Shown here: piece after piece, positions 44,791-52,632 of the stretch
Position numbering within the stretch: position 1 is the stretch's first letter
Layout: every line of letters starts with the position of its first letter
Origin: Promethearchaeota archaeon
Lineage (GTDB): Archaea > Asgardarchaeota > Lokiarchaeia > Sigyniarchaeales > SOKP01
NCBI GenBank assembly: GCA_019058245.1
Contig: JAHPZJ010000030.1
Span: 91,294 to 155,293 of the forward strand
Direction: 5' to 3'
DNA: 64,000 nucleotides
Position numbers and translations under genes: made by a program
Notes under the pieces: generated by a model
Databases searched by the model: none
What the model was told of the DNA's origin: nothing
What the model saw: the letters and a program-made list of their open reading frames with translations, nothing else

Positions 44791-45396
44791 TTACAATATT
44801 CCTTTACTTGAAGGAAGTTTTCGATTCCCTTTTGAATCAATTCTAGTGCTATAATCCAATGCTTTACCTAGAGATTTAAATATTGCTTCTGCAATATGAT
44901 GGTTATTTTTACCATAGAGAACTCTAACATGGAGTGTTATTTGGGCATTAATTGAAAATGTATATAAAAAATGCTCTATTAAATCGACTGGGATTAAATT
45001 ATCCTCCTTCGATCCTATAAACGGATTTGTCCAATTGATTTGCTTTTTAAAAAATGGTCTTGAAGAGATATCGATGGCAACAAATGCGAGGCACTCATCC
45101 ATAGGAAAAAAACAATGTCCAACTCGTGTAATTCCAATTTTATTTCCTAAGGCTTTATTAAAAACTTTACCTAATACAATGGAGGTATCTTCAATGAGGT
45201 GATGATTATCAACATTAAGATCACCCTCCGCAAAAATATTCATATCAAATTTTCCGTGAATAGCAATTTGGGTAAGAAGATGATCAAAAATACCGATTGA
45301 AGTCTCAATTTTACAATCACCAACTCCATCAATATTAATTTCAATATTAATGCTTGTTTCCTTGGTTTTTCTTTCTAATTTAGCTTTTCTTTCCAT
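44791..45396 (-). CDS. hisB: Imidazoleglycerol-phosphate dehydratase
   Basis: Dehydrates imidazoleglycerol phosphate, a manganese-dependent step. The 201-residue monofunctional enzyme has the duplicated metal-binding motifs DNHHLIEDT (about 66-74) and NNHHIAEAIFKSLG (near 165-178), plus GIFDHLLTQIAIHG and FPMDECLAFVAID. There is no phosphatase domain, unlike the enterobacterial HisB. I start at the ATG at 45396, which follows GAGGAG at 6 nt; the upstream TTG at 45411 lies within that site. The gene begins 1 bp after hisC ends. Confidence 0.95.
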   Translation of the reverse strand: MERKAKLERKTKETSINIEINIDGVGDCKIETSIGIFDHLLTQIAIHGKFDMNIFAEGDLNVDNHHLIEDTSIVLGKVFNKALGNKIGITRVGHCFFPMDECLAFVAIDISSRPFFKKQINWTNPFIGSKEDNLIPVDLIEHFLYTFSINAQITLHVRVLYGKNNHHIAEAIFKSLGKALDYSTRIDSKGNRKLPSSKGIL

Positions 45397-45397
45397 T

Positions 45398-46531
45398 TTA
45401 ATTCTCCTCAAAATATGATTTTAATATTTCTATTACCTTTTTCATTTGTAAACTTGTACCTATTGAGATTCTCAAGCAATTTGAGAGTTCTGCTGTATAA
45501 TTTCTTACTTTAATTTTATTATTCAATAAATATTGATAAACTGAATCTGAAATTTCAGATGATTCAAATCTTAATAAAATAAAATTTGTCTGACTTGGAT
45601 GTATATAAAAAATCTTATTATTCTTTCTTAAATTAAGAAGGTCCTTAAAAAATTCTTCTCGAATAGATATGATTTTTTTAATATTTGCTGAAATTTCATC
45701 TTTTTTATCTAATAATAATAAACCATATTGCAAAGCTACATTATTTACATTAAAAGGGCTTTTTATACGAATTAATATTTCATTAATGGAAGGATTTGAT
45801 ATTGTATAACCTAATCTTAATCCTGCGAGAGAATAAGACTTGCTAAATGATCGAGAGATAATTAAATTATCATAAGATTTGATTAAATCTACTGCACTCA
45901 GACCATCACTGAAATCAATATAAGCTTCATCAATAATTACTAATTTTTTCAACATTAAAAGTTGTTTAATAAAATCAAGAGAGATTAACATTCCATCTGG
46001 ATTATTTGGTCTAGATAAGATAATAATATTTGATGATTTAGCCCTCTTCATAAAATTGAGTTGATCTAAATCATATTCTGCAATACCCGTTGTTTCATTT
46101 ATTGATAATCTTAGCGGAAATGATTCATACTTTGCACCATTTATATTCGCAAAAAATTTATACATTGAAAACGTTGGATCAATGCTTAAAATAGTGGTTT
46201 TAGGTGTGGCATAGATCTTAATGATAAGACCTATAATTTCATTAGAGCCTGTTCCTGCTAAGAGATATGAAATAGGTAATTCTAGATCCTTTGATAGCTT
46301 ATCTAAAAATGTATTAGCATTCAAATCTGGATAATTTTTTAAAATATTTAATGATTTTAAATTTGCTAAATCTCCTAAAGGTGGTACAAAAGGACTTTCA
46401 TTTTTATCTAAAAATATCATCTCATTTTCCTGGCTCGATTTATCTAAATATGAAAGTGAATCAAAATTTTGAGAATCTAAGTACTTCCTAATAATTTTAG
46501 AAGGCTTAATAGTGTAATTTTTTTTATCCAA
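45398..46531 (-). CDS. hisC: Histidinol-phosphate aminotransferase
   Basis: A PLP enzyme that makes histidinol phosphate from imidazole acetol phosphate. The 377-residue class I/II aminotransferase contains AGTGSNEIIGLIIKIY (about 92-107), LSRPNNPDGMLIS (about 173-185), VIIDEAYIDFSDG and the cofactor lysine in SRSFSKSYSLAGLRLGY (about 228-244). It starts with TTG, immediately preceded by the hisD stop, and has GGAGG at a good distance (46538-46544), so the TTG start is well supported. Single-base spacing to hisD indicates tight translational coupling. Confidence 0.94.
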   Translation of the reverse strand: MDKKNYTIKPSKIIRKYLDSQNFDSLSYLDKSSQENEMIFLDKNESPFVPPLGDLANLKSLNILKNYPDLNANTFLDKLSKDLELPISYLLAGTGSNEIIGLIIKIYATPKTTILSIDPTFSMYKFFANINGAKYESFPLRLSINETTGIAEYDLDQLNFMKRAKSSNIIILSRPNNPDGMLISLDFIKQLLMLKKLVIIDEAYIDFSDGLSAVDLIKSYDNLIISRSFSKSYSLAGLRLGYTISNPSINEILIRIKSPFNVNNVALQYGLLLLDKKDEISANIKKIISIREEFFKDLLNLRKNNKIFYIHPSQTNFILLRFESSEISDSVYQYLLNNKIKVRNYTAELSNCLRISIGTSLQMKKVIEILKSYFEEN

Positions 46532-47863
46532 TTAACGCCCCTCCTTTACATTTTTATTTAAAGCTGTCCTTAAAGCTGCCGCATTTGCATGTCCTGTTAG
46601 GTCTTCAGATTTTGCTATTATTTCAGCATGTTCAGATAATCTAAAAGCTGTTTCTTCATTTAAATAGACATAACTAATCCTTTTAATAAAATCATAAACT
46701 GATAAAGCAGATGAAAAGCGAGCTGTGCCATTTGTCGGCATCACATGACTAGGTCCTGCTATATAGTCACCTAAAACTTCAAAGGAGTTTTCTCCTATAA
46801 AAATCCCTCCTGCATTTTCTATTTTATCTAAAACTGTCATAGGCTCTTTAATCATAAGAGATAAATGTTCAGGTGCAAATTCATTTGAAATTTGTATTGA
46901 TTCTTCTATTGAATTTGTTAAAACAATACCACCATTGCTTTGAATTGATTCTTTAATAATAGATTTTCCTTTCAGAGTTATAATTTGCCTTTCTAACTCT
47001 TTTTTCACAGATGAAATTAAATTTTCAGATGAAGTAACTAAGATAGGAATAGCTAAAATATCGTGTTCTGCTTGTGCTAATAGATCTGAAGCAACTAATG
47101 AGGGATTTGCTGTTTCATCAGCAATTACCAATGCTTCAGTAGGTCCATATATCCCATCAATTCCCACTGTTCCATAAACTTCCTTCTTTGCTAAATTTAC
47201 ATAGATATTTCCAGGTCCTACGATTTTATCCACTCTAGGAATTTGTTCCGTTCCAAATGCCATAGCTGCAATAGCTTGAGCTCCACCTATCCTAAAAATT
47301 CTTATATTGATATCATACTTCTTGATTAACCCAAAAGTTGCGAGGATAATGTTTGGTAAAGTACCTTGCTTATTGGGAGGAGAAGTAAATATTATATTTT
47401 TAACTCCTGCTACTATGGCTGGTATAGTTGCCATTAAAATTGAAGAAAATAGAGGAGCTATTCCTCCTGGAATATATATTCCAACTGTTTCAATAGGTTT
47501 TATGATTTGACCTATTTGACCGCCAAGGTTATAATTCATCCAAGAGATGATAGGTTGAAATTTATGAAAATTATAAATTCTCTCACATGCAATTTCTAAA
47601 GCTTTTCTTAACTTAGGATTAATAGAACTCAGATATTTTTCAAAATCAACATCTAATAATTCAAATTGTTCAATATCTACTTTATCTAACTTTAATGTCC
47701 AATCTTTAAGTGCTGCGTCTTTTCTTTCCTTGACATCTTTTACAATGACTTTTACACTTTCCTCTGGAGTAATATCTTCACTTTTAGACATTTCATTTAA
47801 AGTAGTAAAATATCTATTTAATATAGTATTTCTAGCTTCATCAACTGTATAAGTTTTAATCAT
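46532..47863 (-). CDS. hisD: Histidinol dehydrogenase
   Basis: Oxidises histidinol to histidine in two NAD-dependent steps, with zinc. The 443-residue protein has GIYIPGGIAPLFSSILMATI (about 128-147), VDKIVGPGNIYVNLAKKEVY (about 208-227), the zinc/substrate region LLAQAEHD and the catalytic glutamate-histidine pair in NEFAPEHLSL (near 325-334). Length is normal. It overlaps hisG by 8 bp and is followed by hisC at 1 bp. All expected segments are present. Confidence 0.95.
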   Translation of the reverse strand: MIKTYTVDEARNTILNRYFTTLNEMSKSEDITPEESVKVIVKDVKERKDAALKDWTLKLDKVDIEQFELLDVDFEKYLSSINPKLRKALEIACERIYNFHKFQPIISWMNYNLGGQIGQIIKPIETVGIYIPGGIAPLFSSILMATIPAIVAGVKNIIFTSPPNKQGTLPNIILATFGLIKKYDINIRIFRIGGAQAIAAMAFGTEQIPRVDKIVGPGNIYVNLAKKEVYGTVGIDGIYGPTEALVIADETANPSLVASDLLAQAEHDILAIPILVTSSENLISSVKKELERQIITLKGKSIIKESIQSNGGIVLTNSIEESIQISNEFAPEHLSLMIKEPMTVLDKIENAGGIFIGENSFEVLGDYIAGPSHVMPTNGTARFSSALSVYDFIKRISYVYLNEETAFRLSEHAEIIAKSEDLTGHANAAALRTALNKNVKEGR

Positions 47864-48875
47864 TATACATCCCCAAATTCTTTAATAATTTAATATATCT
47901 CAAAGGTTCTTCCTCAAAAATATAGAGTGTGGGAGCGACAACTACACCACTTCCTCCAATTGCTCTTAAACTTCTTATTGCTTTTTGTAATTTTTCCTTC
48001 TCAACTATTACATGAATAGCATACATTTTTTCTCCACTTTTTGTAAAGACTGATGAGATTGTAGGTCCTTGAAGGCCTTCAAGTCCCTTTTTAGAAAAGA
48101 CATTATTAGCAATTTCCTCTGGGCTTTCTCCTCTCATGTTTACAAAAACTGATACAAAATTTTGAGCTCTTAAAGTAGCTTCAATAAATTCAATCAATTG
48201 ACGAGCAACTTTTAAAACAGTCTCATTTTTTAAAGCAGTTTGATTTCCAATAAGTACCGACTCAGATGTCATTATTTTTCCACCATTAATTCTTTTTAAA
48301 CGATTATCCTTTAAAGTTTGTCCTGTTGATACAAGATCAACTATGATATCACTATAACCTAGCTCAGGATATACCTCAATAGAGCCATTACCTTTAATTA
48401 ACTCATACTCAATATCAAGGGAACTCAAAAACTGTTTAGTAAGTTTTGTAAATTTAGTAGCGACTCTAAGTGATTTCTTATTTATCTTTATCTCTTCAAT
48501 TGATTCTTCTGTCCAATCTTCAGGAACTGCTATTTCAAGGCTGCATTTTCCAAAATTTAATGCATTGTGCATAATTACTAACTCATTTTCATTTAAAGGT
48601 GTATATTCAAGCACTAGATCATAACCAACTATACCCATTTCTAAAGACCCATTCAACACGCCTCTAACAATATCTACTTGTCGTTGATAAACCAATTGAA
48701 GATTAATGAGTCCTTGGATTGATCCGATATATTGTCTATTGTTTCTTTGTATATTAAAGCCGCAACTTCTTAAAAATTCTTGAGTTTCGATTTCCATTCT
48801 TCCCTTCGAAGGAATTGCTAATCTTACTTGACGAGATTTATATTTTGGAAATATTTTTTGTAGATCTTCTTTCAT
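47856..48875 (-). CDS. hisG: ATP phosphoribosyltransferase, long form
   Basis: Catalyses the first, committed step: ATP plus PRPP to phosphoribosyl-ATP. The 339-residue protein is of the long type. The PRPP-binding loop is [16 protein letters not shown] (176-191), [14 protein letters not shown] (about 19-32) is the N-terminal segment, and the last 90 residues ([20 protein letters not shown] onward) form the regulatory PII-like domain to which histidine binds in long-form enzymes. Feedback inhibition by histidine is therefore expected. HisZ is not needed. ATG overlaps the hisIE stop by 4 bp, with GGAGGAG before it. Confidence 0.95.
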   Translation of the reverse strand: MKEDLQKIFPKYKSRQVRLAIPSKGRMEIETQEFLRSCGFNIQRNNRQYIGSIQGLINLQLVYQRQVDIVRGVLNGSLEMGIVGYDLVLEYTPLNENELVIMHNALNFGKCSLEIAVPEDWTEESIEEIKINKKSLRVATKFTKLTKQFLSSLDIEYELIKGNGSIEVYPELGYSDIIVDLVSTGQTLKDNRLKRINGGKIMTSESVLIGNQTALKNETVLKVARQLIEFIEATLRAQNFVSVFVNMRGESPEEIANNVFSKKGLEGLQGPTISSVFTKSGEKMYAIHVIVEKEKLQKAIRSLRAIGGSGVVVAPTLYIFEEEPLRYIKLLKNLGMYND

Positions 48876-49780
48876 CTATTTCTCCTCCTTAATTCGGTGA
48901 TTATTTCTTCAGGTTTAATTTTTTTGGTAGCCATTAATACAAGAATAAAATAAGTTACGTCAGCTATTTCCCAAATTAAGTTGTCCCTATCGGTATAATT
49001 TATCACTTCGGTACACTCTTCCTCAATTTTAGACATTAATAATTCATTATTTTCTGCAAGTTTTTTACTATAAGATTCATTTACACTATAATTTTCAATT
49101 CTATCAATTATTAAATCATAGAGAAATTTTATAGAAAATTTCTGATCCTGAAAACAAGAATAAGAACCTTTATGACAAGCAAAACCTTTTTGTTTTACTC
49201 TAAATAATAAAGTATCTGCATCACAATCGTATAAAATTTTCTTTATAATTTGATAATTCCCTGATTCTTCGCCTTTTATCCATAGTCGGTTTCTTGATCT
49301 GCTGAAGTAAGTTGATCTTCTAGTTTTGATTGTTTGTTTCAAAGACTCTTTTGATGAATATGCGAGCATTAGAACATTATCATCGAGATCTTGAACTATT
49401 GTTGGAATCAATCCATTTCCTTTATCAAAATCTAAAATATTAAACAAAATATTATCTATCAATGAATAATCTTTAATTGAGTTAAAACTTAAAATTTCAT
49501 CATTTTTATGAGATTGTGGATTATATTTTATCATTCCCTTTTCTGTTATTAAATCATTCAATTCTTTTTGATTAATTTCTGAATCATTCCATATTTTAAC
49601 CTTTTTAGAAACTCTCTTAAGCATATCACTCTTTATCAGTGCAATAAGACTTTCCTTACTAGCTTCAAGAACAAGAATCATAAACAGATCCCAATTTCGT
49701 TTTATATATACTCCATCTATAAACTCTTTTAAGCTTCCAAGCGTTTTCATATCCTTCATATTAATTTTTAATATTATCAT
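48872..49780 (-). CDS. hisIE: HisIE: phosphoribosyl-AMP cyclohydrolase/phosphoribosyl-ATP pyrophosphatase with N-terminal extension
   Basis: Carries out steps two and three of histidine synthesis. Residues about 113-212 are HisI, with the metal-binding segment [14 protein letters not shown] (184-197) and cysteines C202 and C209. Residues about 218-302 are HisE, with KIEEECTEV (251-259) and IADVTYF. The first 105 residues are extra compared with a usual HisIE of about 200 residues and match no domain I know. They contain alternating hydrophobic strands and helices ([18 protein letters not shown]), so they look folded. It is the first structural gene of the his operon, behind a leader with hairpins. 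Two internal ATGs (codons 8 and 11) are alternative starts. Confidence 0.93.
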   Translation of the reverse strand: MIILKINMKDMKTLGSLKEFIDGVYIKRNWDLFMILVLEASKESLIALIKSDMLKRVSKKVKIWNDSEINQKELNDLITEKGMIKYNPQSHKNDEILSFNSIKDYSLIDNILFNILDFDKGNGLIPTIVQDLDDNVLMLAYSSKESLKQTIKTRRSTYFSRSRNRLWIKGEESGNYQIIKKILYDCDADTLLFRVKQKGFACHKGSYSCFQDQKFSIKFLYDLIIDRIENYSVNESYSKKLAENNELLMSKIEEECTEVINYTDRDNLIWEIADVTYFILVLMATKKIKPEEIITELRRRNR

Positions 49781-49791
49781 AATTATTCCCC

Positions 49792-49865
49792 CAAACTAAA
49801 ATTGAATTTAGTTTGATTTAAATCCGATGAATAAAAGATACCTTATACTATATTAATTCATCGGA
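49792..49865 (-). promoter_or_regulatory. Two hairpins in the his operon leader
   Basis: TCCGATGAAT and its complement (49823-49832 with 49856-49865) form a perfect 10-bp stem with a 23-nt loop. In the RNA its first arm begins one base after the leader ORF stop. A second stem pairs 49792-49800 with 49807-49815 (9 bp, 6-nt loop), ending against GGGGGAATAATT and the hisIE ATG, so it could mask that ribosome site. The last leader codons, ATGAATAA in the RNA (49867-49874), can pair with 49827-49834, which competes with the 10-bp stem. Mutually exclusive pairings are seen; regulation is inferred. Confidence 0.45.
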
Positions 49866-49866
49866 A

Positions 49867-50031
49867 TTATTCATGATGTAGCCAATGATGCAAGTATGAA
49901 TTACGGGTTTTAAAACAATCACCTCTCACATCATTCGATTTAATAACAAGATTGTTATTAAAGTTATTTATAATAAAGAAACTCAATTTAGAAAGACATT
50001 GGTTAAGAACATTTTTTCTATTAAAATCCAT
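49867..50031 (-). CDS. Candidate histidine leader ORF, 54 residues, ends YLHHWLHHE
   Basis: An ORF between a TATA box and hisIE on the operon strand. The ATG at 50031 has AGTGA 7 nt before it, like other starts in this window. The protein begins MDFNRKNVLNQCLSKLSFFI and ends RNSYLHHWLHHE, with four of the last seven residues histidine (codons CAT CAT TGG CTA CAT CAT GAA). The stop is 86 nt before hisIE and is followed at once by a 10-bp hairpin. The rest of the peptide has no family features. A sequence AGAGGTGAT (an excellent ribosome site) lies inside at codons 36-38, without an ATG behind it. It fits a histidine-sensing leader peptide. Chance opening of an AT-rich stretch is the alternative; the opposite strand is open too. 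Confidence 0.4.
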   Translation of the reverse strand: MDFNRKNVLNQCLSKLSFFIINNFNNNLVIKSNDVRGDCFKTRNSYLHHWLHHE

Positions 50032-50091
50032 ACCAAATTCACTTTTATTGAGTTCTTTTTATCAAAGCCAGAGTTATTCGGCTTATATCAA

Positions 50092-50107
50092 TTTATTATA
50101 TAATTTA
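50092..50107 (-). promoter_or_regulatory. TATA box for the his operon
   Basis: On the minus strand the sequence reads TAAATTATATAATAAA, a strong archaeal TATA element. A transcript starting about 25 nt downstream would begin near 50065-50070, about 35-40 nt before the leader ORF start. This would put the leader ORF and both hairpins in the 5' untranslated part of the his mRNA. Confidence 0.45.
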
Positions 50108-50278
50108 TGGAAAAGAACCTAAAAAAGTTTTCTATTATTTAGTTCTAAAAAAATCAAGGTTTTGTTTGATCTTGTTAAATTTTTTCAATTCTCAAGCAGA
50201 AATATAAATTTTAACATATAAAAGGATCTAATAAAATAAAATCTTATTTCAATAAGGGAAATTATAAGAACTGTAAAC

Positions 50279-50716
50279 TTAGATTCTCATTTTATATAAT
50301 TCTTTATCTGGAATATAACTCATCATAATTAAATCGTCTCGGATTTCCCATCCTAAATTCTGATAAAATTCAACGACATTTTTATTGTATTTTTCGATAA
50401 ATAAATGGATTTTATGTACTCGTAATTCACGAAATTTCTCGATTAATGCATCCATTATTTTTTTCCCATATCCCTTTTTTTGATAATCTGGATCTACAGC
50501 AAGATGATGGACATAACCTCTCCTTCCATCGAACCCTCCAATCACAACGCTAATTATTTTATTGTTAATCTTTCCAATTAAGAAAAGATCAGGATTACGT
50601 TGAAGCATTTTGTTAATTTCTTCTAATATATCAGAAGAGCCTACATTGATTCCAGCTTTTCTCCAGAGTGCCACAATTTCCTCATAATAATCTATAGTAA
50701 ATTTTTCAATCTTCAT
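50279..50716 (-). CDS. GNAT-family N-acetyltransferase (RimI-like)
   Basis: A 145-residue single-domain acetyltransferase. The acetyl-CoA loop is DPDYQKKGYGKKIMDALIEK (about 87-106), preceded by GYVHHLAV, and the end is NVVEFYQNLGWEIRDDLIMM, which is the usual GNAT pattern. It acetylates an unknown amine, perhaps a protein N-terminus. It lies 500 bp upstream of the his operon on the same strand but a separate TATA box between them argues for separate transcripts. Divergent from the LRR-TIR gene. Confidence 0.92.
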   Translation of the reverse strand: MKIEKFTIDYYEEIVALWRKAGINVGSSDILEEINKMLQRNPDLFLIGKINNKIISVVIGGFDGRRGYVHHLAVDPDYQKKGYGKKIMDALIEKFRELRVHKIHLFIEKYNKNVVEFYQNLGWEIRDDLIMMSYIPDKELYKMRI

Positions 50717-50911
50717 TTTGAATAATATTGGGTGTTAGTTTTTAGTTAATTTATCAAATTAAATTTATGATTTAAAACATTTTAAAGAAGGTTTTTCACA
50801 AAATATTTGGCAAATAAGAGAATCATCCAAGAAAAAAAAAAATCAACCTTTATTAATTTCTTGAACTATCTTACAATATAACAAATTTAATAAAAAAAAC
50901 TGGTGTAATAA

Positions 50912-52585
50912 ATGAGTGATGATTTAAAAGCAATTAAAGAAATCTCAAAACTTACAGGAAAGGAATTAAAAAAAATTCACGACGATTTTTATGAACGTAA
51001 TTTAGATAATGCTGAATTTGTTTATTATCTTCAAGAAGATAATGTAATATATATAGGTATTAATTTCTATTATTTAGATTTGTCTGAGAAAGATCTACAA
51101 AAAGTATATGACTCTGTGAGCAATCTTAAATCTCTAAAGGGTTTAAGTCTTAAATATAAAGTGATTGATAAAGTTCCAGATTTTATTAGAAATTTCAAAG
51201 ATTTAGAATCATTAAACCTTTCGGACAACCATTTAAAATCATTACCTGAATGGATGGGAGAGCTTAAAAATTTGAACATTCTTAATCTAGAATCTAATGA
51301 ATTAGCATCTATACCTGATTGGATGAAGGAACTTAACAACTTATCTCATCTTAATGTGCAAAATAATAATTTGAATTTTTTACCAGAATGGTTAGGAAAT
51401 TTAGAGAATCTAAAAACCTTGAAAGTGGTATTTAATAATCTTGAATGGAATGATATGAGTCTCAATGTATTAAAAAGTGTTTTTAAAAGAGGAGGTACCA
51501 TATTCGCACCAAATATACTTCAGTTTCAAGCAATACATGATCTCCCTAAAGAAAAGATTGAGATCATACGTGAAATTGAAAAAGATACCATTGAAGATGA
51601 AAAAAAGGGTAGGATATCTAGGTTACCAATAAAAGTAGAAGATGGCAAAGTTACGGAGTGGAAATTTGTTGGGTATGGCATTAAATCCTTACCAGAGAAT
51701 TTTGGAATTTTTAATAATCTAAAATCATTGATAATTTCGCGTAATCAAATCGAAGCGTTGCCAGAGTCTTTTGGAGAATTAAAAGATTTAGAGTTTCTCG
51801 ATTTATCTAGTAATAAATTAACTACTTTGCCAGAATCTTTTGTTAATTTAACGTCGATTAATAATCTTAATCTTAATAATAACCAATTTATTGAGATCCC
51901 TACACAATTATGGGCACTTAAAGAACTTACTGATTTAGATTTATCCAACAATCCTCTTAATCCTGAAGAAATGGTTGTTTCACAAAAAGTTCCAGATTTA
52001 ATTAGAGAATACCTTAGAGTGAAAGCTACAATAATAGTTTTTATATCTCACGCAGTTCTCGATTTTGAGCCTTATCGCATAGAAGAGCTTGTAAAATACT
52101 TGGAAAAACAAAAAGAAATATCTCAAGTATTTTTTTGTGAGTCAGATCTTGCTGGTAATATTGATGAGTGGATGCTAAATGCTGTGCAAAAGAGTCAACT
52201 AATTTTATTTATTGGAACTAATAAATCAGTTTTTAATTCCGTAGATTGTACCAATGAACTGCAACTCGCTGATAAATTCTCTATTCCAGTCATTCCCCTA
52301 AAAGGTAAAGATATAAACTGGCCAGATTTAGCGGATATAAACCTTTCTCGGGAATTAGGATTAGAATATGATATTGATAACTTCGACCAATTTTGCTCTG
52401 ATGTATACAAGTACATAGAAAATTTCAAGCGGGAAATAAACCTAATGGAAAAAGAGGAACGTCGATTAGGTATTATAGATATTTATGAACGATTTCGGTT
52501 AATTTTAGATGATAGTCTAAGTGATATCAAAAGAAAATTGGATGAATTAGAAAAGAGAATTGCTCAACTTGAAACCAAGAATTAA
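50912..52585 (+). CDS. LRR-TIR protein
   Basis: A 557-residue soluble protein. Two blocks of leucine-rich repeats occupy about residues 73-180 and 255-350 (repeats of the type LESLNLSDNHLKSLPEWMGE), separated by a 70-residue insertion with a degenerate repeat. Residues about 372-490 are a TIR domain: FISHAVLDF begins it, FFCESDLAG follows, and E449 in SVDCTNELQLADKF is at the position of the glutamate needed for NAD cleavage in enzymatic TIRs. The last 60 residues are a coiled coil. LRR plus TIR is the domain pair of animal Toll and plant immune receptors, but here without a membrane helix or NB-ARC ATPase. It is convergent with an orphan methylase gene. Possible defence or signalling NADase; not proven. 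Confidence 0.85.
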   Translation: MSDDLKAIKEISKLTGKELKKIHDDFYERNLDNAEFVYYLQEDNVIYIGINFYYLDLSEKDLQKVYDSVSNLKSLKGLSLKYKVIDKVPDFIRNFKDLESLNLSDNHLKSLPEWMGELKNLNILNLESNELASIPDWMKELNNLSHLNVQNNNLNFLPEWLGNLENLKTLKVVFNNLEWNDMSLNVLKSVFKRGGTIFAPNILQFQAIHDLPKEKIEIIREIEKDTIEDEKKGRISRLPIKVEDGKVTEWKFVGYGIKSLPENFGIFNNLKSLIISRNQIEALPESFGELKDLEFLDLSSNKLTTLPESFVNLTSINNLNLNNNQFIEIPTQLWALKELTDLDLSNNPLNPEEMVVSQKVPDLIREYLRVKATIIVFISHAVLDFEPYRIEELVKYLEKQKEISQVFFCESDLAGNIDEWMLNAVQKSQLILFIGTNKSVFNSVDCTNELQLADKFSIPVIPLKGKDINWPDLADINLSRELGLEYDIDNFDQFCSDVYKYIENFKREINLMEKEERRLGIIDIYERFRLILDDSLSDIKRKLDELEKRIAQLETKN

Positions 52586-52632
52586 GTGATTTCTATTATT
52601 TTTTTTTTTGAAATAAATCATTATTAAAATGA

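Noticed and set aside
44778..44840. Longer N-terminus for hisH
   Set aside because: Would overlap hisB; the family N-terminus begins at MITIIDYGSG.
45397..45411. Longer N-terminus for hisB from a TTG
   Set aside because: The extra codons coincide with the GAGGAG ribosome site of the ATG at 45396.
49897..50102. Plus-strand open frame opposite the his leader ORF
   Set aside because: It lacks a usable start codon and a ribosome site and shows no family features; its openness does weaken the statistical case for the minus-strand leader, which is noted there.
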